A stretch of 5,464 bases of DNA from an uncultured Oscillospiraceae bacterium (GTDB lineage Bacteria; Bacillota; Clostridia; Oscillospirales; Acutalibacteraceae): contig USHL01000103.1 of assembly GCA_900554525.1 (NCBI GenBank), forward strand, positions 1 through 5,464, given 5' to 3'. This document shows, in pieces, positions 1 through 5,236 of this stretch (position 1 is the first letter of the stretch; each line of letters opens with the position of its first letter). Under the pieces are notes generated by a model. The model had not been told where the DNA came from. It made no database searches and saw only the letters and a program-made list of their open reading frames with translations. The translations under genes and the position numbers were made by a program.

Positions 1-1
1 C

Positions 2-811
2 ACAAAGGTAAAGACGGAGATCACGGCGGAGCTTAAAGAAATAACCGACGCGGCGAAAGGAATCACCGAAACCAAAAACGAGCTTAACGAAACCGACCGC
101 AAGGCGAAAGAAACCTTTGAGCAGTATAAAAAAGAGGATATAGAAAATCTTTCTGCCGAGCTTGACAGTCTTAAAAAATCGGAGACTTCCGAAGATTCCC
201 CGGATATTATGCAAAAGGAAATAGAGGAAATAGATCTTCTGCTTGCCCGCGGTCTTTTAAGTGACGAGGAGCTTTCAGAGCTTGATACTGAAACAAAAAA
301 GCTTTCGGCTCTTGAGGCGCAGATAAAAAAGCTGCGTGAGTACTCCGCGGCAGAACGCATAGCAGAGCTTGACAGTCAGGCGGAGGCGTTTAAAAACGAC
401 AGGCGGAGCTATGCGGAAATCGTTTCCGCTCTTTGCGAGTATATCTCAAAGCGGACCGAGCTTGTGACAGCGGAATTTGAAATGCCGAATGTCAGCCTTA
501 CACTCTTTGAGACGGTTAAAACCACCGGCGAGTTAAAAAGCGTATTCCGCTTTGCCTACAAGGGTACGGATGTTTCATCGGTATCTCTTTCGGAGAGAAC
601 GGCGGCAGGGCTTGAGATCTCGGCGCTGGTCAGAAGGCTTACCGGTCTTAAATTTCCGGTGCTTATAGACAATACCGAAAGCATAGCCGAGTTTGACTCC
701 TCCCGGCTTGACTGCCAGACGGTATTTCTGCGTATGGTTAAAAACACGCCGCTTTCGGTAAAGCACGTAAGCAGGGCTCCGACGGCGGACGCCCTCAAAA
801 AAGCGTCATAA
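2..811 (+). CDS. Rad50/SMC-like coiled-coil ATPase, C-terminal part (5' end outside window)
   Basis: The frame is open from the first bases to TAA at 809-811, giving 269 visible residues, so the internal ATG at 209 is probably not the start. Roughly nt 2-440 encode a Glu/Lys/Leu-rich, glycine-poor stretch typical of a long coiled coil. A compact C-terminal domain follows. It has an ABC-signature-like segment SLSERTAAGLE (nt 584-616) and then a hydrophobic strand ending in an Asp, FPVLIDNTE (nt 653-679), in the position of Walker B. Rad50/SbcC/SMC-type ATPases have a Walker A domain, coiled coil, and signature plus Walker B domain in that order; the Walker A half would lie upstream. These proteins use ATP to clamp or process DNA. 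Odd points: the signature is not the standard LSGG form, and Asn rather than Glu follows the Walker B Asp. It abuts the primase gene, suggesting a shared role in replication or processing of a mobile element. The superfamily is fairly secure; the exact family is not. Confidence 0.72.
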   Translation, partial: TKVKTEITAELKEITDAAKGITETKNELNETDRKAKETFEQYKKEDIENLSAELDSLKKSETSEDSPDIMQKEIEEIDLLLARGLLSDEELSELDTETKKLSALEAQIKKLREYSAAERIAELDSQAEAFKNDRRSYAEIVSALCEYISKRTELVTAEFEMPNVSLTLFETVKTTGELKSVFRFAYKGTDVSSVSLSERTAAGLEISALVRRLTGLKFPVLIDNTESIAEFDSSRLDCQTVFLRMVKNTPLSVKHVSRAPTADALKKAS

Positions 812-1957
812 ATGGGCGCGTATATTAACTTTGATCTTCTCGACACGGCAATGCTCTGCGGAATAGATATTAAGCGGAACACACTGTTTGCCGAGGAGGC
901 CGAGGCGCGCTGTCCCTACTGCTGCGACCGGCGCTACCGTATGTATTTAAGCAGGCTCACTAATATGTTTTACTGTCATAACTGCGGCAGCGGAGGAAAC
1001 GCCGTTACTTTGTACGCCGACTTTAATCCGCGCGGTTTAAGGCTTAATAATTACGAAAGCTACAAGGCGCTTTTAAACGAGCCTTCGGTAAAGCGGTACG
1101 ACCTGCCGCCAATAGAAGCAAAGCCTGAGCCGCCGATACGCGCCTTAGAGGAAAGAAGCGAAATATACAGTGAATTTCTCGGGCTGTTGAGACTTGAGAA
1201 AGAGCATCTTGCCAACCTTTTAAAGCGGGGACTTGACAGCGCGAAAGCCACGGAAAATATGTATAAAAGCTTCCCGACAGACAAAGCGGAACGGCAGTGG
1301 ATATGCGATATACTGTCTTCCCGCTTTGATCTTCACGGTATGCCCGGCTTTTACAGGGCTGACCGACGCTGGAAAGCGGTCGGACAGAAAAGCGGCATTC
1401 TTATTCCGGTACGAAACAGGGACGGTTTAATACAGGGTCTTCAGATCCGTTTTGACTCTCCGCCGATAAAGCAGATGACAAACGCGTTCGGTGAGCAGAC
1501 CGAGAAAAAAGACGGGCGCTTCCGCTGGTTTTCCACTGCCGGCAGAGGATTTCCGGACGGCACCGGAATTACAAGCTACATACATGTAACCGGCGATGTA
1601 ACAAGCGACACCATTTACCTTACGGAGGGCGGACTCAAAGCGGACGTGGCAAGCCATTTGTCCGGCGGCAGGCTGTTCATAGGGCTGACAGGGGTTCAGA
1701 ATGTGCGGTATTTAAAGGAAGTAATCACTTCCCTGCACCCTAAAAGAATAGTAGAGTGCGTGGATATGGATATCCGTACAAACCCGCAGGTGCAGAAAGC
1801 GCAGTCAAAAATTCAGGCAATCTGCACCCCGCTCTGCGAAGAGTACAAGCGCTTTTTCTGGCCTGCCGATCAGAAGGGAATTGACGATTTCTTGCTTTTT
1901 AAGAAACTTAAAAAAGAATATGAGAAAAAGATCAAGGAGGAAAACAAAAATGTCTGA
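812..1957 (+). CDS. DNA primase with CHC2-type zinc finger and Toprim-like (DUF3854-like) domain
   Basis: A 381-residue protein likely to make RNA primers for replication of a mobile element. The N-terminal zinc-binding motif is C34-x2-C37 and C55-x2-C58, followed by GSGGNAV, as in CHC2 primase fingers but with Cys in place of the usual His. Around residues 195-213, GILIPVRNRDG and then GLQIRF resemble the start of the DnaG catalytic core. The Toprim-like signals are in order: E272 in LTEGGLKADV, D318-x-D320 in ECVDMDIRTN, and K355-GIDDF near the C terminus. These match the Glu and DxD metal-binding residues of Toprim and the KGIDD motif seen in DUF3854-type primases. No helicase domain is present, so a separate helicase would be expected. 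The ATG directly follows the TAA of the ATPase gene and no strong Shine-Dalgarno is visible, so translation probably depends on coupling. Its 3' end carries the ribosome binding site of the next gene. Confidence 0.82.
   Translation: MGAYINFDLLDTAMLCGIDIKRNTLFAEEAEARCPYCCDRRYRMYLSRLTNMFYCHNCGSGGNAVTLYADFNPRGLRLNNYESYKALLNEPSVKRYDLPPIEAKPEPPIRALEERSEIYSEFLGLLRLEKEHLANLLKRGLDSAKATENMYKSFPTDKAERQWICDILSSRFDLHGMPGFYRADRRWKAVGQKSGILIPVRNRDGLIQGLQIRFDSPPIKQMTNAFGEQTEKKDGRFRWFSTAGRGFPDGTGITSYIHVTGDVTSDTIYLTEGGLKADVASHLSGGRLFIGLTGVQNVRYLKEVITSLHPKRIVECVDMDIRTNPQVQKAQSKIQAICTPLCEEYKRFFWPADQKGIDDFLLFKKLKKEYEKKIKEENKNV
1934..1940 (+). promoter_or_regulatory. Ribosome binding site AAGGAGG fixing the start at 1950
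   Basis: AAGGAGG lies 9 nt before the ATG at 1950, inside the last codons of the primase gene. It decides the start of the small DpnD/PcfM-like gene: the open frame extends back to an ATG at 1881, but that would add 23 residues lying within the primase gene and has no such site. Confidence 0.85.
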
Positions 1958-2147
1958 AACCTTTAATATCCGCATCGAGGAAACTGTGGCGGAGGATTTC
2001 CCCGTTAAGGCGGAAAGTCCCGAAGACGCGGTGCTTAAAGCGAAAAAACTTTATTTTAACGGCTTGCTCGTTTTAGAACCCGGCACGGTGATACAAAGAC
2101 GCATAGAGTGTACCGGTTCATCTCCTCAAATTGCCGAAGATTTTTAA
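1950..2147 (+). CDS. DpnD/PcfM-like small protein (65 aa)
   Basis: The start is ATG at 1950, overlapping the primase stop by 8 nt, with AAGGAGG at the right distance. The protein opens with FNIRIEETVAEDFPVKAES, then an acidic helix PEDAVLKAKKLYFNG and VLEP. This fits the short DpnD/PcfM-like domain: a beta strand with an IEET core, a V-x-A-E-S strand, a helix with (E/K)A...K..Y, then a hydrophobic strand. Members are small proteins found in conjugative plasmids and integrative elements; no biochemical role is established that I know of. The C-terminal 20 residues (IQRRIECTGSSPQIAEDF region) extend past the core and are not recognised. The operon position directly after a primase suggests an accessory role in element maintenance. 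The assignment rests on motif pattern only, without a profile search. Confidence 0.68.
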   Translation: MSETFNIRIEETVAEDFPVKAESPEDAVLKAKKLYFNGLLVLEPGTVIQRRIECTGSSPQIAEDF

Positions 2148-2178
2148 ATATTCCAATACATATAACGGAGGTTAAATT

Positions 2179-2409
2179 ATGTTTGAGCCCTGCAAGACAG
2201 ACGCGATGTTAAATTCAACCGGAAAGAAGCAGAAGGTATTCATTGTTAAATACGACGACATAAATCACTGCAAGGCAATTATTGACAACAAGCTCTGCAC
2301 GGCGGTTTACAATCCCTTTTCCGGACTTTTCTATGTTGACGATAAATTCGGAGTAATTGATTATATTGAGCCGCAGGACATTAAAAACGGTGAAGCGGAC
2401 AGTAAATGA
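2179..2409 (+). CDS. Hypothetical small protein (76 aa)
   Basis: The ATG at 2179 is preceded by GGAGG at 2167-2171 with a 7-nt gap, so this is very likely translated. No named family is recognised. The first 18 residues look flexible (FEPCKTDAMLNSTGKKQ). A compact, probably beta-rich core follows, with VFIVKYDD, then CKAIIDNKLCTAVYNP, then GLFYVDDKFGVIDYIEP. The alternating hydrophobic pattern and YVDDKFGVID resemble small SH3-like or barrel-type accessory proteins of Firmicute mobile elements, but that is only an impression. There is no signal peptide or membrane segment. Three cysteines are present but do not form a CxxC pair, so zinc binding is not indicated. It lies 31 nt after the DpnD/PcfM-like gene, and its stop codon overlaps the ribosome binding site of the next gene, so it is part of the same transcript. 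Confidence 0.75.
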   Translation: MFEPCKTDAMLNSTGKKQKVFIVKYDDINHCKAIIDNKLCTAVYNPFSGLFYVDDKFGVIDYIEPQDIKNGEADSK

Positions 2410-2419
2410 GGTTTACGGC

Positions 2420-2971
2420 ATGAAAGACACAAAAGAATATATTTATTCCTTAAAACGAAGGCTCATTAGCTTTAAAAATCATATGAGCGCAGTCGGTTTT
2501 ATCACTCATTTATCGGGCAGAGCGAAGGAAGACCGGATAATAGAAATTTCGGCTTTCCCTGACAGCTCTTCCGAAACAGAAGGAAAGACAGCCCTCTTTA
2601 ACAGGATTGCCGCCGCGGTTTATGAAAGCAGAGATTTACTGAAGAAAAGCATTCTTAACTGCAGCGTAAACTCATACGGCTTTGTATCTGTCACCTTAAA
2701 CCTTAAAAAAGTCTCCCCCGCACTGCAAAAGCGGCTTAATCTCGATATGCTTTTTGACGGGACTTTTCCTGTCACCCGATGCTGTTACTGCGGCTGTTAT
2801 TATCTGACATATGATATGTATACATACCGTGACAACGCAGGCTGTGTGGGAAGGTCTTACGAATGCGTGTCGTGCAGAAGTATGGAAAAAGAAGACGTAT
2901 TCCGGATCTATGAGCTTTCAAACAAGCAAGACATTGAAAAAGCAAAAAGGTACCAGTTCGCTTTGCTGTGA
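2420..2971 (+). CDS. Hypothetical protein with C-terminal zinc-ribbon-like cysteine cluster (183 aa)
   Basis: I choose ATG at 2420 because GAGGT (2408-2412) precedes it by 7 nt; the open frame extends back to 2357 inside the previous gene without such a site. Residues 1-110 are mixed helix and strand: a basic N-terminal helix (KEYIYSLKRRLISFKNHM), a strand-rich stretch (RIIEISAF), a helix (LFNRIAAAVYESRDLL), and a strand (YGFVSVTLNL). Residues 120-152 are cysteine-rich: C121, C122, C124 and C126, then C142, then C149-x2-C152. The C121-x2-C124 and C149-x2-C152 pairs would form a four-cysteine zinc ribbon about 25 residues across. No membrane segment or signal peptide is seen. A zinc-stabilised nucleic-acid-binding or scaffold role is possible in this replication-like operon, but no family is recognised and no function is claimed. 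Confidence 0.75.
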   Translation: MKDTKEYIYSLKRRLISFKNHMSAVGFITHLSGRAKEDRIIEISAFPDSSSETEGKTALFNRIAAAVYESRDLLKKSILNCSVNSYGFVSVTLNLKKVSPALQKRLNLDMLFDGTFPVTRCCYCGCYYLTYDMYTYRDNAGCVGRSYECVSCRSMEKEDVFRIYELSNKQDIEKAKRYQFALL

Positions 2972-3027
2972 TACAGATCATTATTACACTATCGGGTAAA
3001 CACAAAATATTTACGGGAGGAAAAAAT

Positions 3028-3999
3028 ATGTCTGAAATGCGGTCTTATATAGGAGTAAACGAAGGAAGCGGCGGAATCATAGGCAAGCTTCTGTATTATT
3101 CCACATCAAATATCCTGATACCAAAAAACACATTCGCCGAGCTCGGAAAAGCTTTTAATCTGCCGAAGATAAAACCGTCGCGGGAATCGCCGGCAAGCGC
3201 ATACCGTTACGCGACAACCGCGCTTAAAGAGCGCGTCGTGAATAAGGACGCGTCCGGCACGCATATTTACAGAATATACTGCCGCGACAACAAACAGGAT
3301 ACCGGGAAAGTTATATGCCGCGAGCTTGTAAAGGAAACGCTTAACTCCACTACAAACAATTACAAAAAGCTCGCCAATATAGTCTTTGACCGCGGTACGG
3401 AGGAAATGTATTACGACAATATCGAATACGATACGGACGTTGACGCGGAAAGCTATTGCCGGCAGGCGCTCACGCTGTTTGAACGGTTCAGGAACTGCTA
3501 CAATTCCGACCATGTAGATTCGGTTCTGCAGGCGCTTCTTTATAAAATGCAGGCTGTGAAAATAAACATACACGGAAATCTGTATTTTATTCCGAAGCCC
3601 CAGCTGCCGCTTCTCAATGTTTTTGAGGACTATATAGAAGCCCTTTCAAAAAACAATCTGAACAGCGGAAATGTTTCCTCAAACAGTATGTTTGTAGCCG
3701 ACGATGAAAAACAGCGTGAAAAAATGGCGGCAGAGTTCTATGAAAACTACCGCCGTGATATTGAGCTTTATGAAGAACGTATACAGCATTTCATTGACAA
3801 CAGCTGTACCTCTGATGCAGTTATTTCCCGCTGGCTTAAAAAAATAGAGGCGCTTCAGCAGAAGAAAAACACGTACGAGCAGGTATTAAAACGCCAGCTT
3901 GACAGTCTTGACAGAGATTTTGCTCTCTTGCAGATGCAGTCTGAAGAGCTGTCCGTTAGAGCCGGCAAAAGCCAGATAAAAATGCCTTTAGCTGCATAA
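3028..3999 (+). CDS. Hypothetical protein, possibly DUF6744-like, with C-terminal coiled coil (323 aa)
   Basis: The ATG at 3028 follows GGGAGG (3015-3020) by 7 nt. An earlier in-frame GTG at 2968 overlaps the preceding gene and lacks a comparable site. The N-terminal part begins MSEMRSYIGVNEGSGG and includes ILIPKNTFAELGKAFNLP, then a basic segment around SRESPASAYRYATTALKERVV. The centre has NIHGNLYFIPK (residues about 180-190), followed by a helix. From about residue 235 to 315 the protein is Glu/Lys/Gln-rich and helical, consistent with a coiled coil. This order (DNA-element protein with a xxYFIP motif mid-way and a helical tail) recalls DUF6744 proteins of phages and conjugative elements, but this is a memory-level match. 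No catalytic motif, signal peptide or membrane segment is seen. It is the last gene of the plus-strand run, ending 5 nt before a terminator hairpin. Confidence 0.75.
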   Translation: MSEMRSYIGVNEGSGGIIGKLLYYSTSNILIPKNTFAELGKAFNLPKIKPSRESPASAYRYATTALKERVVNKDASGTHIYRIYCRDNKQDTGKVICRELVKETLNSTTNNYKKLANIVFDRGTEEMYYDNIEYDTDVDAESYCRQALTLFERFRNCYNSDHVDSVLQALLYKMQAVKINIHGNLYFIPKPQLPLLNVFEDYIEALSKNNLNSGNVSSNSMFVADDEKQREKMAAEFYENYRRDIELYEERIQHFIDNSCTSDAVISRWLKKIEALQQKKNTYEQVLKRQLDSLDRDFALLQMQSEELSVRAGKSQIKMPLAA

Positions 4000-4004
4000 A
4001 AAAA

Positions 4005-4034
4005 CACCGTCTGTCCCTCTCGGGATAGGCGGTG
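4005..4034. terminator. Bidirectional intrinsic terminator between convergent operons
   Basis: CACCGTCTGTCCC (4005-4017) pairs with GGGATAGGCGGTG (4022-4034) around a TCTC loop: a 13-bp stem with two G-U type pairs. Read on the minus strand, it is followed by seven T residues (complement of the A run at 3998-4004), a strong intrinsic terminator for the HEPN gene. Read on the plus strand, it is followed by ATGTTTATTT, a weaker T tract that could still end the long plus-strand operon. It sits 5 nt after the plus-strand stop codon and 4 nt after the minus-strand one. Confidence 0.88.
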
Positions 4035-4038
4035 ATGT

Positions 4039-4452
4039 TTATTTAACAGGATAAACCCCTCTTAAATATTTTTCGACCTCGGTAACAAAAAGGCGTGCAT
4101 TTTTAAGCTGTGCGGTTACTTCTTCTTTTGAAATAATATAGAAATCGTCGTAGTCGCTGCCCTGTCTTACTTCAACCAACCCGTCAATAATTTCAGACAG
4201 TTCCTTAGGGTTTGGTAAAATTTCCGTTTTCAGATAACGTCTCCTGAACTCTGCGATTATTCCCGAATGTTTCTTTGAATCAAAACCGTCAAGCGCCAGA
4301 ACAGCACGCATTGCAGAAAAGACAGCATAATATGAACGGTTCGCAACCGTCTTATAGTCTCCGATTTTTAAAATCTCATCGGCATAATCAAGACGCTCGG
4401 CCGCAATTCCGATACGGAGTTTTGAAATTGAAATCTGCTCATCAGACGGCAA
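4039..4452 (-). CDS. HEPN-domain protein, putative toxin of an MNT/HEPN pair (137 aa)
   Basis: An all-helical protein of the PF05168-like HEPN type. The key segment is N38-RSYYAVF-S46, then a hydrophobic helix and K61-HSGI, typical of this family (YYAxF ... HSG). A later motif is R96-QGSDYDD, followed by a final helix. HEPN proteins paired with MNT nucleotidyltransferases act as RNases or RNA-targeting toxins, as in HepT; here the canonical R-x4-6-H motif is not seen, and R96-x3-D-Y occupies the likely place. The first codon is TTG at 4452: an in-frame TGA lies only two codons upstream, and AAAGGAGG (4469-4462) is 9 nt before it. The nearby ATG at 4442 is in another frame. The gene overlaps MNT by 11 nt, so the two are likely translationally coupled. 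The stop lies 4 nt before the terminator stem. The length is usual for the family. Toxin activity is inferred from context. Confidence 0.85.
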   Translation of the reverse strand: MPSDEQISISKLRIGIAAERLDYADEILKIGDYKTVANRSYYAVFSAMRAVLALDGFDSKKHSGIIAEFRRRYLKTEILPNPKELSEIIDGLVEVRQGSDYDDFYIISKEEVTAQLKNARLFVTEVEKYLRGVYPVK

Positions 4453-4783
4453 TTCTCACGCCCTCCTTTAACACAGACTGATAAAACGGCAATACATTTT
4501 TATACTGTTCAAATGTCTTTTTATCCTTGAGCGTCGCTGTAATAACAATATCATTTTCCAGTCCGAGTTCACTCGTAACCCTGATGATCGGTCTTTTATA
4601 CCTGAACAGATCCTCGCGGTTCACATCGGCAATTATCATTATATCGATATCCGAAGCATCATCATAATCGCCGCGGGCATATGAGCCGTACAAAATAACC
4701 GACTGCAGATCATCACCGAATGTATCTTTAGCGGCGGCGGCTACCTCGTTCAGTATTTGGTTAAGCTTGCTCTGCGAACACAC
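4442..4783 (-). CDS. MNT-type minimal nucleotidyltransferase, putative antitoxin (113 aa)
   Basis: The protein has the pol-beta nucleotidyltransferase signature GS-x10-D-x-D: G33-S34, with D45 and D47 (GSYARGDYDDASDID), followed by IMIIAD. A third acidic residue is likely D78 in ENDIVIT. In MntA/HepT pairs the MNT enzyme transfers AMP to the HEPN partner and silences it; all three acidic residues are present, so activity is plausible. The length (about 110 aa) is normal for MNT. I place the start at GTG 4783-4781 rather than ATG 4792-4790: TAAGGAG (4799-4793) abuts the ATG with no spacer but stands 9 nt before the GTG, and the resulting (V/M)CSQSKLNQIL start looks like that of related proteins. 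It has its own promoter just upstream and overlaps the HEPN gene by 11 nt. The substrate is inferred from the neighbour. This could instead be a stand-alone nucleotidyltransferase, but the pairing argues against that. Confidence 0.88.
   Translation of the reverse strand: MCSQSKLNQILNEVAAAAKDTFGDDLQSVILYGSYARGDYDDASDIDIMIIADVNREDLFRYKRPIIRVTSELGLENDIVITATLKDKKTFEQYKNVLPFYQSVLKEGVRIAV
4462..4469 (-). promoter_or_regulatory. Ribosome binding site AAAGGAGG for the TTG start of HEPN
   Basis: On the minus strand AAAGGAGG lies inside the MNT reading frame, 9 nt before TTG at 4452-4450. With a stop codon two codons upstream in the HEPN frame, it supports initiation at TTG rather than further upstream. 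Confidence 0.8.
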
Positions 4784-4792
4784 GAAAATCAT

Positions 4793-4799
4793 CTCCTTA
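4793..4799 (-). promoter_or_regulatory. Ribosome binding site TAAGGAG that favours GTG over ATG for MNT
   Basis: Minus-strand TAAGGAG ends directly against ATG 4792, which is too close for initiation there. It is 9 nt from GTG 4783, an ideal spacing. Given the -10 box at 4812-4807, the mRNA would start near 4800, so this site lies at the very 5' end of the transcript. Confidence 0.72.
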
Positions 4800-4806
4800 C
4801 TGTTAT

Positions 4807-4835
4807 ATTATACCCTTAAAAAAATGAAAGGTCAA
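4807..4835 (-). promoter_or_regulatory. Sigma-A/sigma70-type promoter of the MNT-HEPN operon
   Basis: On the minus strand the -35 box TTGACC (4835-4830) and the -10 box TATAAT (4812-4807) are separated by exactly 17 nt; the boxes match consensus at 5/6 and 6/6. The predicted transcription start near 4800 gives a leader of about 17 nt before GTG 4783. The -35 box is covered by the palindrome at 4831-4847. Confidence 0.88.
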
Positions 4836-4847
4836 TTATTTATTGAC
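4831..4847. promoter_or_regulatory. Palindromic operator candidate GTCAAT-N5-ATTGAC
   Basis: A perfect 6-bp inverted repeat with a 5-bp AT spacer (GTCAAT TATTT ATTGAC) covers five of the six -35 bases of the MNT promoter. It begins one base beyond the XRE stop codon (4849). A bound regulator here would block RNA polymerase. The neighbouring XRE protein or the MNT/HEPN complex are candidate ligands; this is inferred from position only. Confidence 0.6.
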
Positions 4848-4848
4848 T

Positions 4849-5172
4849 TTAAAGCTTCCTTAACTCATCGATTATATTCTCGACAATGCGAAGCATTTCG
4901 GGCGAAAGGGTGCGCAGCTTTTCAGAGAAAATAAGCATATCCTTATCCACAATGTCCCCGGTCAGCAGATAATCCGCGCTTACTTCAAGCGCCTTCGCCA
5001 GCTTGATGACATTTTCCGGGCGCATCGCGCGTTTTCCGGATTCGGCGTATGATACAAACTGCGGAGTAAGGTCGCCCTTCTCTGCCAGTGTCTCCTGCGT
5101 CATACCAAGTTTCTTCCGGCGCTCGGTTATTCTTTTTCCTATTTCGATAAGATTTATTTCGTCTGCGGTCAT
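4849..5172 (-). CDS. XRE-family (Cro/CI-type) helix-turn-helix regulator (107 aa)
   Basis: Residues 11-70 form a classic HTH_XRE domain: IGKRITERRKKLGMTQETLA, with the turn and recognition helix around LTPQFVSYAESGKR (residues 35-48), then NVIKLAKALEVSADYLLTGD. The last 35 residues include SEKLRTLSPEMLRIVENIIDEL, a C-terminal helix probably used for dimerisation. No sensor domain, metal site or peptidase motif is seen, so it is a short DNA-binding regulator. The ATG at 5172 has a purine-rich AGAGGGG stretch (5189-5183) about 10 nt upstream. The gene ends just before the palindrome over the MNT promoter and lies divergent from the SLOG gene, so it could repress itself, the MNT/HEPN pair, the SLOG gene or a combination. 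This is a plausible but unproven link. Confidence 0.9.
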   Translation of the reverse strand: MTADEINLIEIGKRITERRKKLGMTQETLAEKGDLTPQFVSYAESGKRAMRPENVIKLAKALEVSADYLLTGDIVDKDMLIFSEKLRTLSPEMLRIVENIIDELRKL

Positions 5173-5198
5173 TATATCGCCACCCCTCTTTTTGTTTA

Positions 5199-5227
5199 AT
5201 TATATCCACAACCAAATAATTTTTAAT
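5199..5227 (-). promoter_or_regulatory. Probable promoter of the XRE gene
   Basis: On the minus strand a perfect -10 box TATAAT (5204-5199) lies 27 nt before the ATG. The best -35 at a 17-nt gap is ATTAAA (5227-5222), only 3/6 to consensus, so a regulator or an alternative contact may matter. The predicted start near 5192 leaves a 20-nt leader containing the AGAGGGG site. Confidence 0.5.
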
Positions 5228-5236
5228 CGCTTGTTG

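Noticed and set aside
209..811. ATG at 209 as the true start of the first gene
   Set aside because: The same frame is open back to the first bases with the same coiled-coil composition, and no ribosome binding site precedes 209, so it is an internal Met of a truncated gene.
1881..1949. Upstream ATG at 1881 for the DpnD/PcfM-like gene
   Set aside because: It lies inside the primase gene in another frame, gives a basic extension unlike the family, and the AAGGAGG site points to 1950.
2148..2178. Possible promoter or terminator between the 65-aa and 76-aa genes
   Set aside because: The 31-nt gap has no hairpin and no paired -35/-10 boxes, only the GGAGG of the next gene.
2968..3027. GTG at 2968 as start of the 323-residue protein
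   Set aside because: It overlaps the previous stop codon and lacks a good site, while GGGAGG is 7 nt before ATG 3028.
1934..3040. Near-identical initiation regions (GGAGGAAAA...ATGTCTGAAA) at 1950 and 3028 as a duplicated element
   Set aside because: The similarity stops after a few codons and is explained by a shared strong ribosome binding site and the common Met-Ser-Glu start.
3106..3573. 155-codon open frame on the minus strand
   Set aside because: It lies opposite the well-supported 3028-3999 gene, has a Phe/Val/Arg-rich composition typical of an antisense shadow, and shows no domain.
4440..4442. ATG in the TGATGA at the end of MNT as start of the HEPN gene
   Set aside because: It is not in the HEPN frame; the in-frame start is TTG 4452 with AAAGGAGG in place.
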